64,000 nt of DNA from Flavobacteriia bacterium 40-80 (lineage in GTDB: Bacteria > Bacteroidota > Bacteroidia > Flavobacteriales_D > Crocinitomicaceae). The stretch is taken from contig MKVF01000021.1 of NCBI GenBank assembly GCA_001899145.1, positions 248,001 through 312,000 of the forward strand, read 5' to 3'. Position 1 is the first letter of the stretch. The number at the start of each line of letters is the position of its first letter. Positions 53,058 through 64,000 of the stretch are shown here, one piece after another. Below the pieces are notes generated by a model. It was not told where the DNA came from and did no database searches. It saw only the letters and a list, made by a program, of their open reading frames with translations. Both the position numbers and the translations under genes were made by a program.

Positions 53058-53984
53058 ATGGTGAAAAATTTACTTAAATTATTGATCTTGTTTGTATTGA
53101 CAGGTAATGTTTTTGCACAACAAGACAAATTATTGACGCATTTTATCTATGATAAGATGACGATTAATCCCGGTTCCACAGGTTTAGAAAAAGGAATTTG
53201 CGGGACATTAATTTACAGAAATCAGTGGGACAAAGTAAACGGAGCTCCTAACTCAGCAGTTTTTAATGTGGAGGCGAATATGGGAAGATGGTTGCCGATT
53301 AACTTAGGTCTTTCTTTTTATCATGATGCAATTGGTTTTGCCAGACAGAATAACCTGCTTCTGAACATTGCTTATCCGATTCCTGTAACAATCGCAGGAG
53401 GAACGTTATCAGTAGGTGTTGGTGTTGGTATGGTGAACTTTGGTATGAATCCTACCTGGATTCCGCCGACACAGGTAAATGACCCGACACTTCCGGGAAG
53501 TACATCCGCGACTAATCTTGATTTGAACGGAGGTATTTATTACCGCCATAATCAGGGTAAATGGTTTGCCGGTATTTCTTCGACTCACTTATCAGAATCA
53601 AAATTGATAGATGTAAATTATAAAACATTCAGACATTACAACCTGTTGGGAGGATATAAGTTTATTGACTTATTCGGAGCAAACAGATCGTTGGATGTTC
53701 AGGCAATGATGAGAACGGATTTTGTAAAATATTCAGCAGACATCAATGTCCGTTATTTGCATGATCAGTGGTTCTACGCAGGTTTGACCTACAGAACAAG
53801 CGATGCGTTGGCCTTAATGATAGGAATTATTCCAATCCAAAATTTTGTAATCGGATACAGTTACGATTTAACATTAAATAAACTAAGCAATATATCAAGA
53901 GGTACACACGAAATAGTGCTGAGATATTGTTATATTTTACCTCCGCCGCCTGTTACTATTCATAGAAACCCTAGATGGTTATAA
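53058..53984 (+). CDS. porP: PorP/SprF family T9SS outer membrane protein
   Basis: 308 residues with a signal peptide ending NVFAQ. It then has the family start THFIYDKMTINPGSTG and IYRNQWDKVNGAPNS, alternating beta strands of an outer-membrane barrel, and a conserved end with IVLRYCYILPPPP. PorP/SprF proteins associate with the T9SS ring or with specific cargo. As the first gene before gldK, it corresponds to PorP of Porphyromonas rather than to the sprE/sprF partners. A gap of 114 bases separates it from gldK. Confidence 0.93.
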   Translation: MVKNLLKLLILFVLTGNVFAQQDKLLTHFIYDKMTINPGSTGLEKGICGTLIYRNQWDKVNGAPNSAVFNVEANMGRWLPINLGLSFYHDAIGFARQNNLLLNIAYPIPVTIAGGTLSVGVGVGMVNFGMNPTWIPPTQVNDPTLPGSTSATNLDLNGGIYYRHNQGKWFAGISSTHLSESKLIDVNYKTFRHYNLLGGYKFIDLFGANRSLDVQAMMRTDFVKYSADINVRYLHDQWFYAGLTYRTSDALALMIGIIPIQNFVIGYSYDLTLNKLSNISRGTHEIVLRYCYILPPPPVTIHRNPRWL

Positions 53985-54098
53985 TAAAAAGTGAATTAAA
54001 ATTGTAACCCTGAAGCTTGATAAACGTTATAAGATTATAATTTGTCCTGTAGAATTTTGTTAATGTTTGTTTGAGTGTTGGCAATTAAAGTTATTAAA

Positions 54099-55667
54099 AT
54101 GAAGAGAATTCTAATTTTTGGTTTGTTGGGTATGGTGTTAGCTGCTTGTTCATCAAGAACAGGGCATCTGACAGGTGTACTTGGTAGAAAACCGTATCAT
54201 CCGGAAGTTCCATTGGGAATGGTTTATATTCCGGGAGGCTCTTACAACATGGGAGAAAACGACGAAGATGTGCCATTTTTGCACCAAACACGTTCAAAAA
54301 CAGTTTCCGTACAGGCATTCTATATGGATCAAACGGAGATTACGAACAATGAATACCGTCAGTTCGTATATTGGGTCAGAGACTCTATCGCCCGTGAGTT
54401 GATCATTGCCGAGCAGGATGACCGGTTAACGACAGATGAGAAGCTGGATTTCATGAATTGGGAGAAAGAATTTTTCTACGATGGAGAAGAAGCGACCATT
54501 TCTGATTATGAGCCCTTCGAGTATCGTAATAGCTCTAATCCGGACTTATCGACATTTAAGCTGAACTGGGATAAGAAATTTAGCTATACTGATCCTAAGT
54601 ATGTTCCGATTTTAGCGGATATGTACTATAAAGAATCTGAAAGATTTTATGGAAGAAAAGAATTTGATTCCCGAAAAATCAAATACAGATATGTATGGAT
54701 TGACTGGAGAGAGGCTGCTAAGAGAGGTCGTGTTGATATTATCCGAAATGGTTATGAAGGCCCTGATGCTGAAAAGCAGGAAGGACACCGTGAAATTCTG
54801 GATGGGAACAATGCCTTCAATGGCGATCCTATAGGTTTGGATGACGATTATGGCTGGCTGAACAAAAAAGGACAGAATAATGCTATTCGTGGCCATCAGG
54901 ACAGAAGCAGATTCATTATTAATGAGGTGATCAATGTTTATCCGGATACATTATGCTGGGTAAGAGATTTTACATATTCCTTCCATGACCCGATGTCCAA
55001 TATGTACTTCTGGCATCCGGCTTATGATAATTACCCGGTTGTTGGTGTGACATGGGTGCAGGCAAAAGCCTTCTCTGTCTGGAGAACACAATTGCTGAAC
55101 GGCTGGCTGGAAGAAATGGGTGAATTATTCGTGAATGATTTCCGATTGCCAACAGAAGCAGAGTGGGAAAGAGCTGCGAGAGGAGATTTACCTTTATCTC
55201 AATATCCTTGGGGTGGTCCTTACATCAGAAACTCTTCAGGATGTTTCTTAGGGAACTTCAAGCCGATGAGAGGAAGATATTTTGAAGACGGAGGATTCCA
55301 TACAGTTAAAGCATATTCTTATAATCCAAACGGTTTCGGATTGTATTGTATGGCGGGGAATGTTGCAGAATGGTGTGAAACAGCTTATGACGAATCAATG
55401 TATGAGTTTTCACACGATTTGAATACCGAGTACCGTTATGATGCAATGGACTGGGATACAGAAGCAATGAAACGAAAAGTAATTCGTGGAGGATCATGGA
55501 AAGATATTGGTTACTACCTTCAGACATCCACAAGATCTTACGAATTCCAGGATACTGCCAAGTCATATATCGGATTCAGAAATGTTATGACGCACCTTGG
55601 CCGAGGTGGAAAAGACTTCTCTAAAGAAGGTGGCGAAGAAATTCAAAGCGATATCGAACTTCGCTAA
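54099..55667 (+). CDS. gldK: T9SS ring lipoprotein GldK/PorK
   Basis: 522 residues from ATG 54099; the GTG at 54075 is rejected because this ATG begins a lipoprotein signal peptide (lipobox VLAAC). The body is a formylglycine-generating-enzyme (SUMF1-like) fold: VPLGMVYIPGGSYNMGENDED, RLPTEAEWERAARG, GNVAEWCETAYD and VIRGGSWKD. In GldK the fold is structural: it forms the periplasmic ring with GldN. Long insertions (about 105-290) are typical of GldK versus the enzyme. gldL follows after 58 bases. Confidence 0.96.
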   Translation: MKRILIFGLLGMVLAACSSRTGHLTGVLGRKPYHPEVPLGMVYIPGGSYNMGENDEDVPFLHQTRSKTVSVQAFYMDQTEITNNEYRQFVYWVRDSIARELIIAEQDDRLTTDEKLDFMNWEKEFFYDGEEATISDYEPFEYRNSSNPDLSTFKLNWDKKFSYTDPKYVPILADMYYKESERFYGRKEFDSRKIKYRYVWIDWREAAKRGRVDIIRNGYEGPDAEKQEGHREILDGNNAFNGDPIGLDDDYGWLNKKGQNNAIRGHQDRSRFIINEVINVYPDTLCWVRDFTYSFHDPMSNMYFWHPAYDNYPVVGVTWVQAKAFSVWRTQLLNGWLEEMGELFVNDFRLPTEAEWERAARGDLPLSQYPWGGPYIRNSSGCFLGNFKPMRGRYFEDGGFHTVKAYSYNPNGFGLYCMAGNVAEWCETAYDESMYEFSHDLNTEYRYDAMDWDTEAMKRKVIRGGSWKDIGYYLQTSTRSYEFQDTAKSYIGFRNVMTHLGRGGKDFSKEGGEEIQSDIELR

Positions 55668-55725
55668 GAATAAACAAAACAAACAAAAAACAATTTAAAT
55701 TTAAAACCAAAAAAAACGATTAACT

Positions 55726-56544
55726 ATGAGTAGAAAACAATCTTTCTTTGAGACCGATGGTTGGAAGAAATTTATGCAGCAATTGTATGGATGGGGTGCA
55801 GCGGTTGTAATTGTGGGTGCGTTGTTTAAAATCATGCACTACCCTGGTTCTCAGTACATGTTACCTATTGGACTGGGAGTTGAAGCTGTAATCTTTATTT
55901 TCTCTACATTTGAACCGTTACACCACGATCCGAACTGGGAATTGGTGTATCCGGAATTAGCGCAGGGACATGCACAAGATTTGGATAATACTTCTAAAAG
56001 CAATAAACTAAAAGGATCCGGAATTACAGATCAGCTGGATAAAATGCTGGAAGAAGCAAAAATTGATTCTAAGCTGATTGAGCGATTAGGTGACGGAATG
56101 AGAGCGTTAGGTGATAATGCTGCTCAATTGAAAGGAGTAACTTCTGCAGCGGCAGCTACAGATTCTTATGTAAGCTCACTGGCTGAAGCTTCTAAAAAAG
56201 TTTCTTCTCTGTCTGAAGCTTATGAGAGAGCATCATTGTCATTGTCAGGTTTAACTTCTAATACAAAAGAAGGAGAATCATTCGGTGAGCAAATTCAAAA
56301 AGTTTCTAAAAATCTGGCAGCATTGAATAATGTATATGAACTGCAATTGAAAGGCTCTTCTGCTCATTTGGAAGCAACTGAAAAATTCCAGGCTCAGGTT
56401 ACTGAAATGATGAAAAATCTTTCTGACTCTGCTGAAGATACTAAACGATATAAAGAAAATATGTCATTGTTGTCCAGAAACTTAACAGACTTGAATACTG
56501 TTTATGGCAACATGCTGAAAGCAATGACAATTACAAGAGGTTAA
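55726..56544 (+). CDS. gldL: T9SS motor membrane protein GldL/PorL
   Basis: 272 residues. Two TM segments (about 19-38 and 45-63) carry GWGAAVVIVGALFKIMHYPG and GLGVEAVIFIFSTFEP. The buried Glu53 matches the proton-path Glu of TM helix 2 in studied GldL proteins. A cytosolic helical region follows. GldL forms the pentameric stator around a GldM dimer and converts proton flow into movement that drives secretion and gliding. Confidence 0.96.
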   Translation: MSRKQSFFETDGWKKFMQQLYGWGAAVVIVGALFKIMHYPGSQYMLPIGLGVEAVIFIFSTFEPLHHDPNWELVYPELAQGHAQDLDNTSKSNKLKGSGITDQLDKMLEEAKIDSKLIERLGDGMRALGDNAAQLKGVTSAAAATDSYVSSLAEASKKVSSLSEAYERASLSLSGLTSNTKEGESFGEQIQKVSKNLAALNNVYELQLKGSSAHLEATEKFQAQVTEMMKNLSDSAEDTKRYKENMSLLSRNLTDLNTVYGNMLKAMTITRG

Positions 56545-56593
56545 TTTTCTCTCCGTATATAATTGAATTTTTAACTTTAAAAAAGATTAAGAA

Positions 56594-58336
56594 ATGGCAG
56601 GAGGAAAGGAAACCCCAAGACAGAAGATGATCGGTATGATGTACTTGGTGTTGACAGCGATGTTGGCATTGAACGTATCGAACACTATTCTGGATGCTTT
56701 CGTTGCTATTGAGGAGAACATGCAGGTTTCTAATGAAAATGAGTTCGCCCGTGGTAATGAGAAAAAAGAAGAATTAAAAGAAGTTGCTCAGGATAAAACA
56801 AATCCTGAAGCAGCTAAGAAAGCTCAATTAATGCTGGATGCAATTGATAAGGTGGATGCCGAAGTAGCTAAGCGAATTAAATTTATCGATGATTTAAAGG
56901 TTGAGTTGCTGACAATGATTGGTGAGGATTTAGCAAAAAAAGGTGAAGAGGCAATTATCAGAACAGCATACGATTCTAAAGTTCCGACCAAACCGGTTCG
57001 TATGGACTTGGCAAATGTACAGGCAAAAGATAAATACGATGAGCCGATGTTGCTGATGGGAATCAATGAGAATTTGAAGGCTCCAAAAGGTAAAGGACTT
57101 GAATTGTGGAACCAGATGAACTCTTTTCGCGCGGAAATCGTGAAGATTTTTGTTGAATCTTCACCAAAACCGGATAACGCACCAGCTTATTTTTTCAAAG
57201 ATCCTAAAATCGTAAAATATAAAGATGTTAAGGACTTGAAGAAGCAAATTTTAGCGGCTATTGAAAAATCTAATGTTCCAAAAGACGAGAGAGAAGAGAT
57301 TGCGGATCTATATATGGGACTGACTAAAAATGAAATAGTTCAGAACCATGACAGAGAAAACATCCACTGGATTGGTAAAACATTTGACCATGCACCGGCG
57401 GTTGCTGCTTTAGCATCTTTGACTTCGTTGGAAAATGAAATTTTGACTGCCCGAGCGAATGTTATTTCCAGAATCAGAAGCAGAGTAGGTGGTGGTGAAT
57501 ACTCTTTTAATAAAGTAACATGGTTAGCTAACGGACCTGACTTGGTAAATGCAAATGATTCCGTATTAGTTAACGTATTGATGGCTGCTTACGATTCAGA
57601 CCGCCAGCCGGAAGTTACTTTGGGAGATCAGAAAATCTCTGAAGTCAGAGACGGACAAGGCTTTGTTCGCGTAAAAGCAGGTGCTACCGATATGACACTT
57701 AAGGGAACAATTACTATTAAGAAAAAAGATGGTTCTCCTAAAACTTTAGACTGGGAAAAAGAAATCAAGGTAATGAAACCATCAGCAAATCTGATGTTAC
57801 CGGAGCTAATGGTATTGTACAAAGGGTATGATAATAAAGTGAAAGGTGTTGCTTCCGGTTACGACCAGACAGTATTAAGTGCAAGTGGAGGAATTTCTCT
57901 TGTTAAGAGTGGTGATGTGTATATTGCAAAAGTACCAAACTCAGCAGGAAAAACAGGGACGATTTCTGTTTCCGGGAAAAGTTCTGTTACCGGAAAAACT
58001 GCTAATTTAGGGACATTCACTTTTGATTTGAAACCGATGCCGACACCAACATTATTTGTTGATGGTCAGGAGCCGGGAGGTAAAATTAACAAAAGAGCGA
58101 CAGCTGTTAATGTATCATACGGACCTGGAATTCCTTTAAAAGCAGTGTTTTCAGTACAAAACTGGACTGTTGGTGTTCAGGGAATTATGCGTGAAGCTAC
58201 AGGCTCCGGAAATTCACTGGGTGCCGCTATACCGGTATTGAATCAGGGTAAACCAGGGTCAAAAGTTTATGTATCTGCAACTGTAAGAATGCCAAACGGA
58301 TTGACTAAGAAGGTTTTTGGAGAATTTACATTATAA
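56594..58336 (+). CDS. gldM: T9SS motor protein GldM/PorM
   Basis: 580 residues. The N-terminus MAGGKETPRQKMIGMMYLV has the conserved Arg9 of the proton motor, followed by one TM segment (about 12-33). The long periplasmic part comprises a helical domain (about 45-220) and several beta domains, the last with FSVQNWTVGVQGIMREATG. GldM spans the periplasm from the GldL ring to GldK/GldN. It lies 49 bases after gldL and 15 before gldN. Confidence 0.96.
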   Translation: MAGGKETPRQKMIGMMYLVLTAMLALNVSNTILDAFVAIEENMQVSNENEFARGNEKKEELKEVAQDKTNPEAAKKAQLMLDAIDKVDAEVAKRIKFIDDLKVELLTMIGEDLAKKGEEAIIRTAYDSKVPTKPVRMDLANVQAKDKYDEPMLLMGINENLKAPKGKGLELWNQMNSFRAEIVKIFVESSPKPDNAPAYFFKDPKIVKYKDVKDLKKQILAAIEKSNVPKDEREEIADLYMGLTKNEIVQNHDRENIHWIGKTFDHAPAVAALASLTSLENEILTARANVISRIRSRVGGGEYSFNKVTWLANGPDLVNANDSVLVNVLMAAYDSDRQPEVTLGDQKISEVRDGQGFVRVKAGATDMTLKGTITIKKKDGSPKTLDWEKEIKVMKPSANLMLPELMVLYKGYDNKVKGVASGYDQTVLSASGGISLVKSGDVYIAKVPNSAGKTGTISVSGKSSVTGKTANLGTFTFDLKPMPTPTLFVDGQEPGGKINKRATAVNVSYGPGIPLKAVFSVQNWTVGVQGIMREATGSGNSLGAAIPVLNQGKPGSKVYVSATVRMPNGLTKKVFGEFTL

Positions 58337-58351
58337 TTAAAATATATCATT

Positions 58352-59362
58352 ATGAAACGTTTAGCTTTAATTTTATCTGCTTTCAGCATTTCGGTTCTAA
58401 GTGCGCAGGTGGATATCAATGGTGGACCGACGAACGTTCCTGTTGAAGGGGTGATTGACGGTGTTGTGCTGAAGGAGATTATTCCGACTAAACGAATGAT
58501 TCCTTATGAATTTGTTCGAGAGGCAGATATGATGTGGTCGAAACGTATTCATAGATATATTGATGTACGTGAAAAGCAAAATCACACCTTATTTTTTCCT
58601 TATGATTTCCGTAATGATGACCTTGTAACAGGAGGAGAAAACTGGATTAAAAACTCTTCTCGTTATAGTCTTTGGACAATTATCAGAGAAAATATAATGA
58701 AAGGGAACCTGACGGTATATTATCCGATGAATCCTTTACTGGAAGATGTGAAAGACGGAGATCAGCTGAAATATCCTTTAGAGGTTAAAAGAAATACAAG
58801 TATTCCTTTTTGGAACGATACGGCTTATACGTCTTTACTCCTGACATGGCAAATGTTCGGGGTTGAGGATAAGAGTACGAGAGGTCGTTACCAGAAGACA
58901 TACGATGGTATGGAGGATTCTATTGACCCTGTAACAGGCCAGTATATTGAGCTTCCCTCTGACTATTCATATTTTACTTCGAGAGATATTGTAAGATATC
59001 ATGTGAAGGAAGATTGGTTCTTTGATAAGGAAAGATCTGTTTTGGATGTAAGAATAATTTCAATAGCTCCTGTTATATTGGATAAAGACAGAAATGAATA
59101 TCGTGAGCTTTTCTGGTTGTACTTCCCTGAGTGTAGATTTGTGTTCAACAACTACTATACTTACAACGGAAAGAATGACTCCCAATGGATGAGCTTTGAT
59201 GATTATTTCTGGAAACGTCAGTTTGCTTCAATCATTTATAAACAGTCTGATGTATTTGATCGTAAGATTGAAGAGTACAGGTACGGTATAGATGCGTTGA
59301 TCGAATCACAAAAAATCACAGAAGATATTAGATTAATCGAACATGATTTGTGGCATTTCTAA
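58352..59362 (+). CDS. gldN: T9SS ring protein GldN/PorN
   Basis: 336 residues with a signal peptide ending SVLSAQ. The sequence has the family segments EIIPTKRMIPYEFVREADM, SKRIHRYIDVREKQN and the C-terminal FASIIYKQSDVFDRKIEEY. GldN partners GldK in the periplasmic ring under the outer membrane. It is the last gene of the cluster and is followed by a terminator hairpin. Confidence 0.95.
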   Translation: MKRLALILSAFSISVLSAQVDINGGPTNVPVEGVIDGVVLKEIIPTKRMIPYEFVREADMMWSKRIHRYIDVREKQNHTLFFPYDFRNDDLVTGGENWIKNSSRYSLWTIIRENIMKGNLTVYYPMNPLLEDVKDGDQLKYPLEVKRNTSIPFWNDTAYTSLLLTWQMFGVEDKSTRGRYQKTYDGMEDSIDPVTGQYIELPSDYSYFTSRDIVRYHVKEDWFFDKERSVLDVRIISIAPVILDKDRNEYRELFWLYFPECRFVFNNYYTYNGKNDSQWMSFDDYFWKRQFASIIYKQSDVFDRKIEEYRYGIDALIESQKITEDIRLIEHDLWHF

Positions 59363-59381
59363 TATTAATTGAATAATTTTG

Positions 59382-59412
59382 AGGGCTGGAATTTATTTCC
59401 GGCCCTTTTTTG
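59382..59412 (+). terminator. Terminator after gldN
   Basis: AGGGCTGGA (59382-59390) pairs with TCCGGCCCT (59398-59406, one G-U pair) and runs into TTTTTTG. It lies 20 bases after the gldN stop and 11 bases before the ferredoxin ATG. Confidence 0.82.
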
Positions 59413-59422
59413 TTTTGGTGAT

Positions 59423-59743
59423 ATGGATATTACAGTTACGATTATTGATAGGGAAGGTATAGAGCATAGTCTGCTCGCTCCCACTGATATGAATATGAAT
59501 GTCATGGAACTGTGCAGATCGTATGATTTGCCGGTTAAGGGAGAATGCGGTGGTATGGCGATGTGCGCTACTTGTCAGTGTTACCTGGAATCAGATACGG
59601 AATTACCGGAACAGTCGGATGCAGAGTTAGACATGCTGGATCAGGCTTTTTTTGTAAAAGCCAATTCCCGTTTAGGATGCCAGATCCATATAACAGAGGA
59701 GATTGACGGGATTGTTCTTCGCCTGGCTCCGGAAATGGATTAA
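59423..59743 (+). CDS. [2Fe-2S] ferredoxin, adrenodoxin type
   Basis: 106 residues from ATG 59423 (MDITVTIIDREG). The TTG at 59369 would put the terminator hairpin inside the gene and is rejected. Cluster ligands are the Cys residues in GECGGMAMCATCQCYL and the distant Cys in SRLGCQI, the adrenodoxin/ISC ferredoxin spacing. Such proteins donate electrons to iron-sulfur assembly or monooxygenases. It is not linked to isc genes here. It could serve PaaA-type or hydroxylase reactions, but nothing in the neighbourhood shows it. Confidence 0.9.
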   Translation: MDITVTIIDREGIEHSLLAPTDMNMNVMELCRSYDLPVKGECGGMAMCATCQCYLESDTELPEQSDAELDMLDQAFFVKANSRLGCQIHITEEIDGIVLRLAPEMD

Positions 59744-59747
59744 GCTA

Positions 59748-61727
<1,980 letters not shown>

Positions 61728-61759
61728 GAACGGTATTTTAAATTTGGTAAATGGCAGAT

Positions 61760-62377
61760 TTATTCGGTTGCTTCCAGGATCAACGGATGGTTTAAGAACT
61801 GAGGAATAATCCGTTCTGTTCTTGAATTAACTTCTTCTGTCAGAAATATTCGCTGACAATTAGGTAAGCTTTCTGACAGACGGTTCAATTCTCCGATCAG
61901 GGAATCTTTGAGGAAAATTTCAGGATTGTCCATTATCAACAGGTTGAGCTTGTTCATATTCAACCCGTTCTGGATATACAAATCGTAAATTCTTTTGGGA
62001 TTTCCGATGACTATATCCGCGCCCTGAAAAATAAAGACACGTTGCTCTACCATTTTGCCTTTATCATTGGCAGGTTCAATCATCAGTTCTTTTCTTCGGG
62101 TAAGATGGCGCAGGGTTTTTGTCATTTCAAGAACTTCGTTATTGTCACTTCCTATATAGACAACACGCGGAGATCCTTCCTGTGAATCCGGGCATTTCAA
62201 TAATATCGCCATTATCGCAGCATATGTTTTGCCGCTTCCTTTCGGAGCGATAACTAATAAATCACCTCCTTGACGGATTCGTTTCAGAATGGAAGATTGT
62301 AATTCATTAGGAGGCTGAATACCGTTCTCCGTGAGCGTATTTTCAAAATGAGCATTTATTTTTTCAAAATTTTTCAT
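61760..62377 (-). CDS. Half DEAD-box helicase-like protein with altered motif II
   Basis: 205 residues corresponding to only the first RecA domain of a DEAD-box RNA helicase. The Q-motif region [11 protein letters not shown], Walker A APKGSGKT (44-51) and GNPKRI (motif Ib-like) are visible. Motif II DEAD reads DNPE (150-153), motif III SAT is replaced by LTE, and there is no helicase C domain. It may bind ATP but is unlikely to unwind RNA. It sits tightly between a MazG-like gene (adjacent, 0 bases) and DUF255; similar short proteins occur in Flavobacteria. Confidence 0.75.
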   Translation of the reverse strand: MKNFEKINAHFENTLTENGIQPPNELQSSILKRIRQGGDLLVIAPKGSGKTYAAIMAILLKCPDSQEGSPRVVYIGSDNNEVLEMTKTLRHLTRRKELMIEPANDKGKMVEQRVFIFQGADIVIGNPKRIYDLYIQNGLNMNKLNLLIMDNPEIFLKDSLIGELNRLSESLPNCQRIFLTEEVNSRTERIIPQFLNHPLILEATE

Positions 62378-62704
62378 TTATTTCAGCTTTTCATTATCCA
62401 GATGACGGGTGGAATCGCGTTTTGTTTTTTTGTCCAGATTACGTTGAAGAGCTTCCTGCAAATTAATACCTGTCTGATTAGCCAGGCAAATCAAAACGAA
62501 CAGAACGTCCGCCATTTCATCTCCCAGATCTTTTGATTTGTCACTTTCCTTTTCACTTTGTTCTCCGTATCTGCGGGCGATGATCCGTGCGACTTCACCT
62601 ACTTCCTCCGTGAGCATTGCCATATTTGTCAGTTCGTTGAAGTAACGGACTCCGAAAGTGCTGATCCAGTCATCTACTTGTTTCTGAGCTTCTTCGATTG
62701 TCAT
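62378..62704 (-). CDS. MazG-like nucleotide pyrophosphohydrolase
   Basis: 108 residues in the all-alpha NTP pyrophosphatase fold: helix 2 has LTEEVGEVARI (EExxE metal site) and helix 3 has DLGDEMADVLFVLI (ExxD). This gives the four acidic ligands for magnesium. The family hydrolyses non-canonical or excess NTPs. It lies directly before the DEAD-like gene, and its ATG overlaps the dtd stop by one base. Confidence 0.9.
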   Translation of the reverse strand: MTIEEAQKQVDDWISTFGVRYFNELTNMAMLTEEVGEVARIIARRYGEQSEKESDKSKDLGDEMADVLFVLICLANQTGINLQEALQRNLDKKTKRDSTRHLDNEKLK

Positions 62705-63153
62705 TATTCTTTATTTTTAGAGTCAATAATAATGGTTACGGGGCCATCATTTACCAATGCTACTTTCATATCGGCGCCAAAAATTCCGGTTTGAACAGGA
62801 ATTTTTGTCTTTTTAAATGCCTCAATCAGATATTCATAAAGAGGAATAGCCGTTTCAGGACGGGCCGCTTTTATGAAACTCGGTCTGTTTCCTTTTTTAG
62901 TAGAAGCATGAAGAGTAAACTGGCTGATGATCAATAATTCTCCCTTTAGATCAAGGATGGATTTATTCATTTTGCCCTCTTCATCTCCGAAAATCCGCAT
63001 CTGGCTGATCTTACTAACGATCCAGTCGGCATCTTCCATTGTATCATCGGATTCGATTCCTGCCAGCAGTAAAAAGCCTTCAGCGATTTGCCCGTTGATT
63101 TTTCCTTCAATGGTAACGCTTGCTTCGGAAACACGTTGAATCACTACTCTCAT
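62704..63153 (-). CDS. dtd: D-aminoacyl-tRNA deacylase
   Basis: 149 residues; recycles tRNAs mischarged with D-amino acids. Both active-site motifs are seen: ISQFTLHA (SQxxL) and VNDGPVTI (NxGPxT), plus the start MRVVIQRVSEASV. It overlaps rsgA by 4 bases (ATGA) and the MazG-like gene by one, giving a tight quality-control operon. Confidence 0.96.
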   Translation of the reverse strand: MRVVIQRVSEASVTIEGKINGQIAEGFLLLAGIESDDTMEDADWIVSKISQMRIFGDEEGKMNKSILDLKGELLIISQFTLHASTKKGNRPSFIKAARPETAIPLYEYLIEAFKKTKIPVQTGIFGADMKVALVNDGPVTIIIDSKNKE

Positions 63154-64000
63154 AAACCGTAAATATTTCTTCGGTAAACATCATTCGGGTCTTCTTCCAT
63201 CAGCTGCAGATAGGTCTGATATCTTGATTCGCTGATGGAACCGTTTTCCACTGCTTCTTTGACTGCACATTGCGGCTCATTGAGATGTTTGCAGTTATGA
63301 AAACGGCATTCCCCGAGCAGTTCCCGCATTTCGGGAAAATAATGTGCAATATGCTCTTTTTCCAGATCAACGATTCCAAAAGCGCGAATTCCGGGTGTGT
63401 CAATGATATAACCACCTGAAGCCAGCTGGTGCATTTCCGCAAAAGTTGTGGTATGCTGTCCCTGCGCGTGTGCCTTTGAGATTTCACCTGTTTTCAGGTT
63501 CAGATCGGGATCGATCGCATTGACCAGTGTGCTCTTGCCAACTCCCGAATGACCGGAGATCATGACTTGTTTACCGTTTATTTCCTCTTTTAAAAATTCA
63601 ATATTCTGATTGTTTTCTGCAGAAATTTTGAAGCAGGGATAACCAATGGATTCGTAGAGATATATCAGTGCATCAGCGTACTCGTTATCTTCTTCTGAAA
63701 GTAAATCTGCTTTATTTATAAGAATGGTTGTCGGGATCCGGAAAGATTCTGCTGAAACCAGAAAACGGTCAATGAACGCCAGATGAGTCACCGGCGAGTG
63801 AATGGTGACGAGCAGATAGGCACGGTCAATATTTGCTGCCAGAATCTGCATCTGCTTACTCAGATTAGTGGATTTCCGGACAATATAATTCTGCCGTTCA
63901 TGGATTTTCGTAATTACCCGGTTTCCTTCATTATCTTCTGCCTCATCAACGTCAACAATGTCGCCAACAGCTACAGGATTTGTGGTTTTTAAACCGTCCA
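63150..64000 (-). CDS. rsgA: Ribosome small subunit-dependent GTPase A (5' end off window)
   Basis: The frame stays open to the right edge, so the first part of the OB-fold is missing. Visible parts are the remainder of the OB-fold (GDIVDVDEAEDNEGNRVITK), the circularly permuted GTPase motifs NKADL (G4), SGHSGVGKSTL (G1) and DTPGIR (G3), and a zinc-binding end with ECRFHNCKH and PQCAVKEA. RsgA helps mature the 30S ribosomal subunit. It is followed by dtd, MazG-like, DEAD-like and DUF255 genes. Confidence 0.95.
   Translation of the reverse strand, partial: DGLKTTNPVAVGDIVDVDEAEDNEGNRVITKIHERQNYIVRKSTNLSKQMQILAANIDRAYLLVTIHSPVTHLAFIDRFLVSAESFRIPTTILINKADLLSEEDNEYADALIYLYESIGYPCFKISAENNQNIEFLKEEINGKQVMISGHSGVGKSTLVNAIDPDLNLKTGEISKAHAQGQHTTTFAEMHQLASGGYIIDTPGIRAFGIVDLEKEHIAHYFPEMRELLGECRFHNCKHLNEPQCAVKEAVENGSISESRYQTYLQLMEEDPNDVYRRNIYGL

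Overview
The window is 64 kb of chromosomal DNA from a member of the Bacteroidota, most likely Flavobacteriales and possibly close to Fluviicola/Crocinitomicaceae (the genus is a guess). Evidence seen in the sequence: a core type IX secretion cluster (porP/sprF-like, gldK, gldL, gldM, gldN); two secreted proteins with C-terminal T9SS type A sorting domains; several lipoproteins; Bacteroidota-restricted families (DUF3098, DUF4270, CCDC81-type HU plus SPOR); AT-rich intergenic DNA; few Shine-Dalgarno sequences; and many copies of the Bacteroidota -7 promoter motif TAnnTTTG. I see no tRNA, rRNA, CRISPR, prophage, integrase or insertion sequence.

Layout. 0-8 kb: 3' end of an S41 peptidase, deoC, fumarylacetoacetase (opposite strand), then a housekeeping run xseA-xseB-ftsX-DUF3098-uppP-truB. 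8-12.5 kb: two T9SS cargo proteins flanking tadA, the second a pappalysin-type metalloprotease. 12.6-15.1 kb: paaABCD, the phenylacetyl-CoA epoxidase, without paaE nearby. 15.3-26.5 kb: a CPBP protease, murI, rnhA, a CTP-synthase-like amidotransferase without its catalytic triad, lipoproteins, an HU/SPOR protein, pruA, a TPR membrane protein, apaG and a GT9 glycosyltransferase. 26.7-31.8 kb: an ABC ATPase paired with an unrecognised 8-TM protein, then asnB and a DUF2147 protein. 31.9-44.8 kb, almost all on the minus strand: a DUF4143 ATPase with a palindromic control region; a five-gene run RND transporter-rmlA-polyprenyl synthase-idi-queD; an S9 peptidase; and a run of truncated GT5 protein-DUF4270-glmS. 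44.8-49.2 kb: panC, thyA, hldD, ytxH, a holin-like protein and a small lipoprotein. 49.4-59.4 kb: topA, an arginase-fold pseudoenzyme, then porP-gldK-gldL-gldM-gldN. 59.4-64 kb: a ferredoxin, then on the minus strand a run rsgA-dtd-mazG-like-degenerate DEAD-box protein-DUF255 thioredoxin protein.

How the genes fit together. The T9SS genes build the outer-membrane-associated ring (GldK, GldN) and the proton-driven motor (GldL, GldM) that would export cargo such as the two sorting-domain proteins seen near 8-12 kb. paaABCD and fumarylacetoacetase point to aerobic use of aromatic amino acids; pruA adds proline/arginine use. Envelope biogenesis is well represented (uppP, murI, glmS, rmlA, hldD, GT9, polyprenyl synthase, idi).

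A repeated theme is enzyme folds that have lost catalytic residues: the arginase-like protein before the T9SS genes, the CTP-synthase-like protein, the half-length glycogen synthase before glmS, the half DEAD-box protein and possibly a SpoIIE-like domain. These, the ABC/8-TM pair and the palindromic control region at 33.1 kb are the least explained parts of the window. Start codons were moved inward where the longest frame began at TTG or GTG, or where a signal peptide or family alignment fitted an internal start better.
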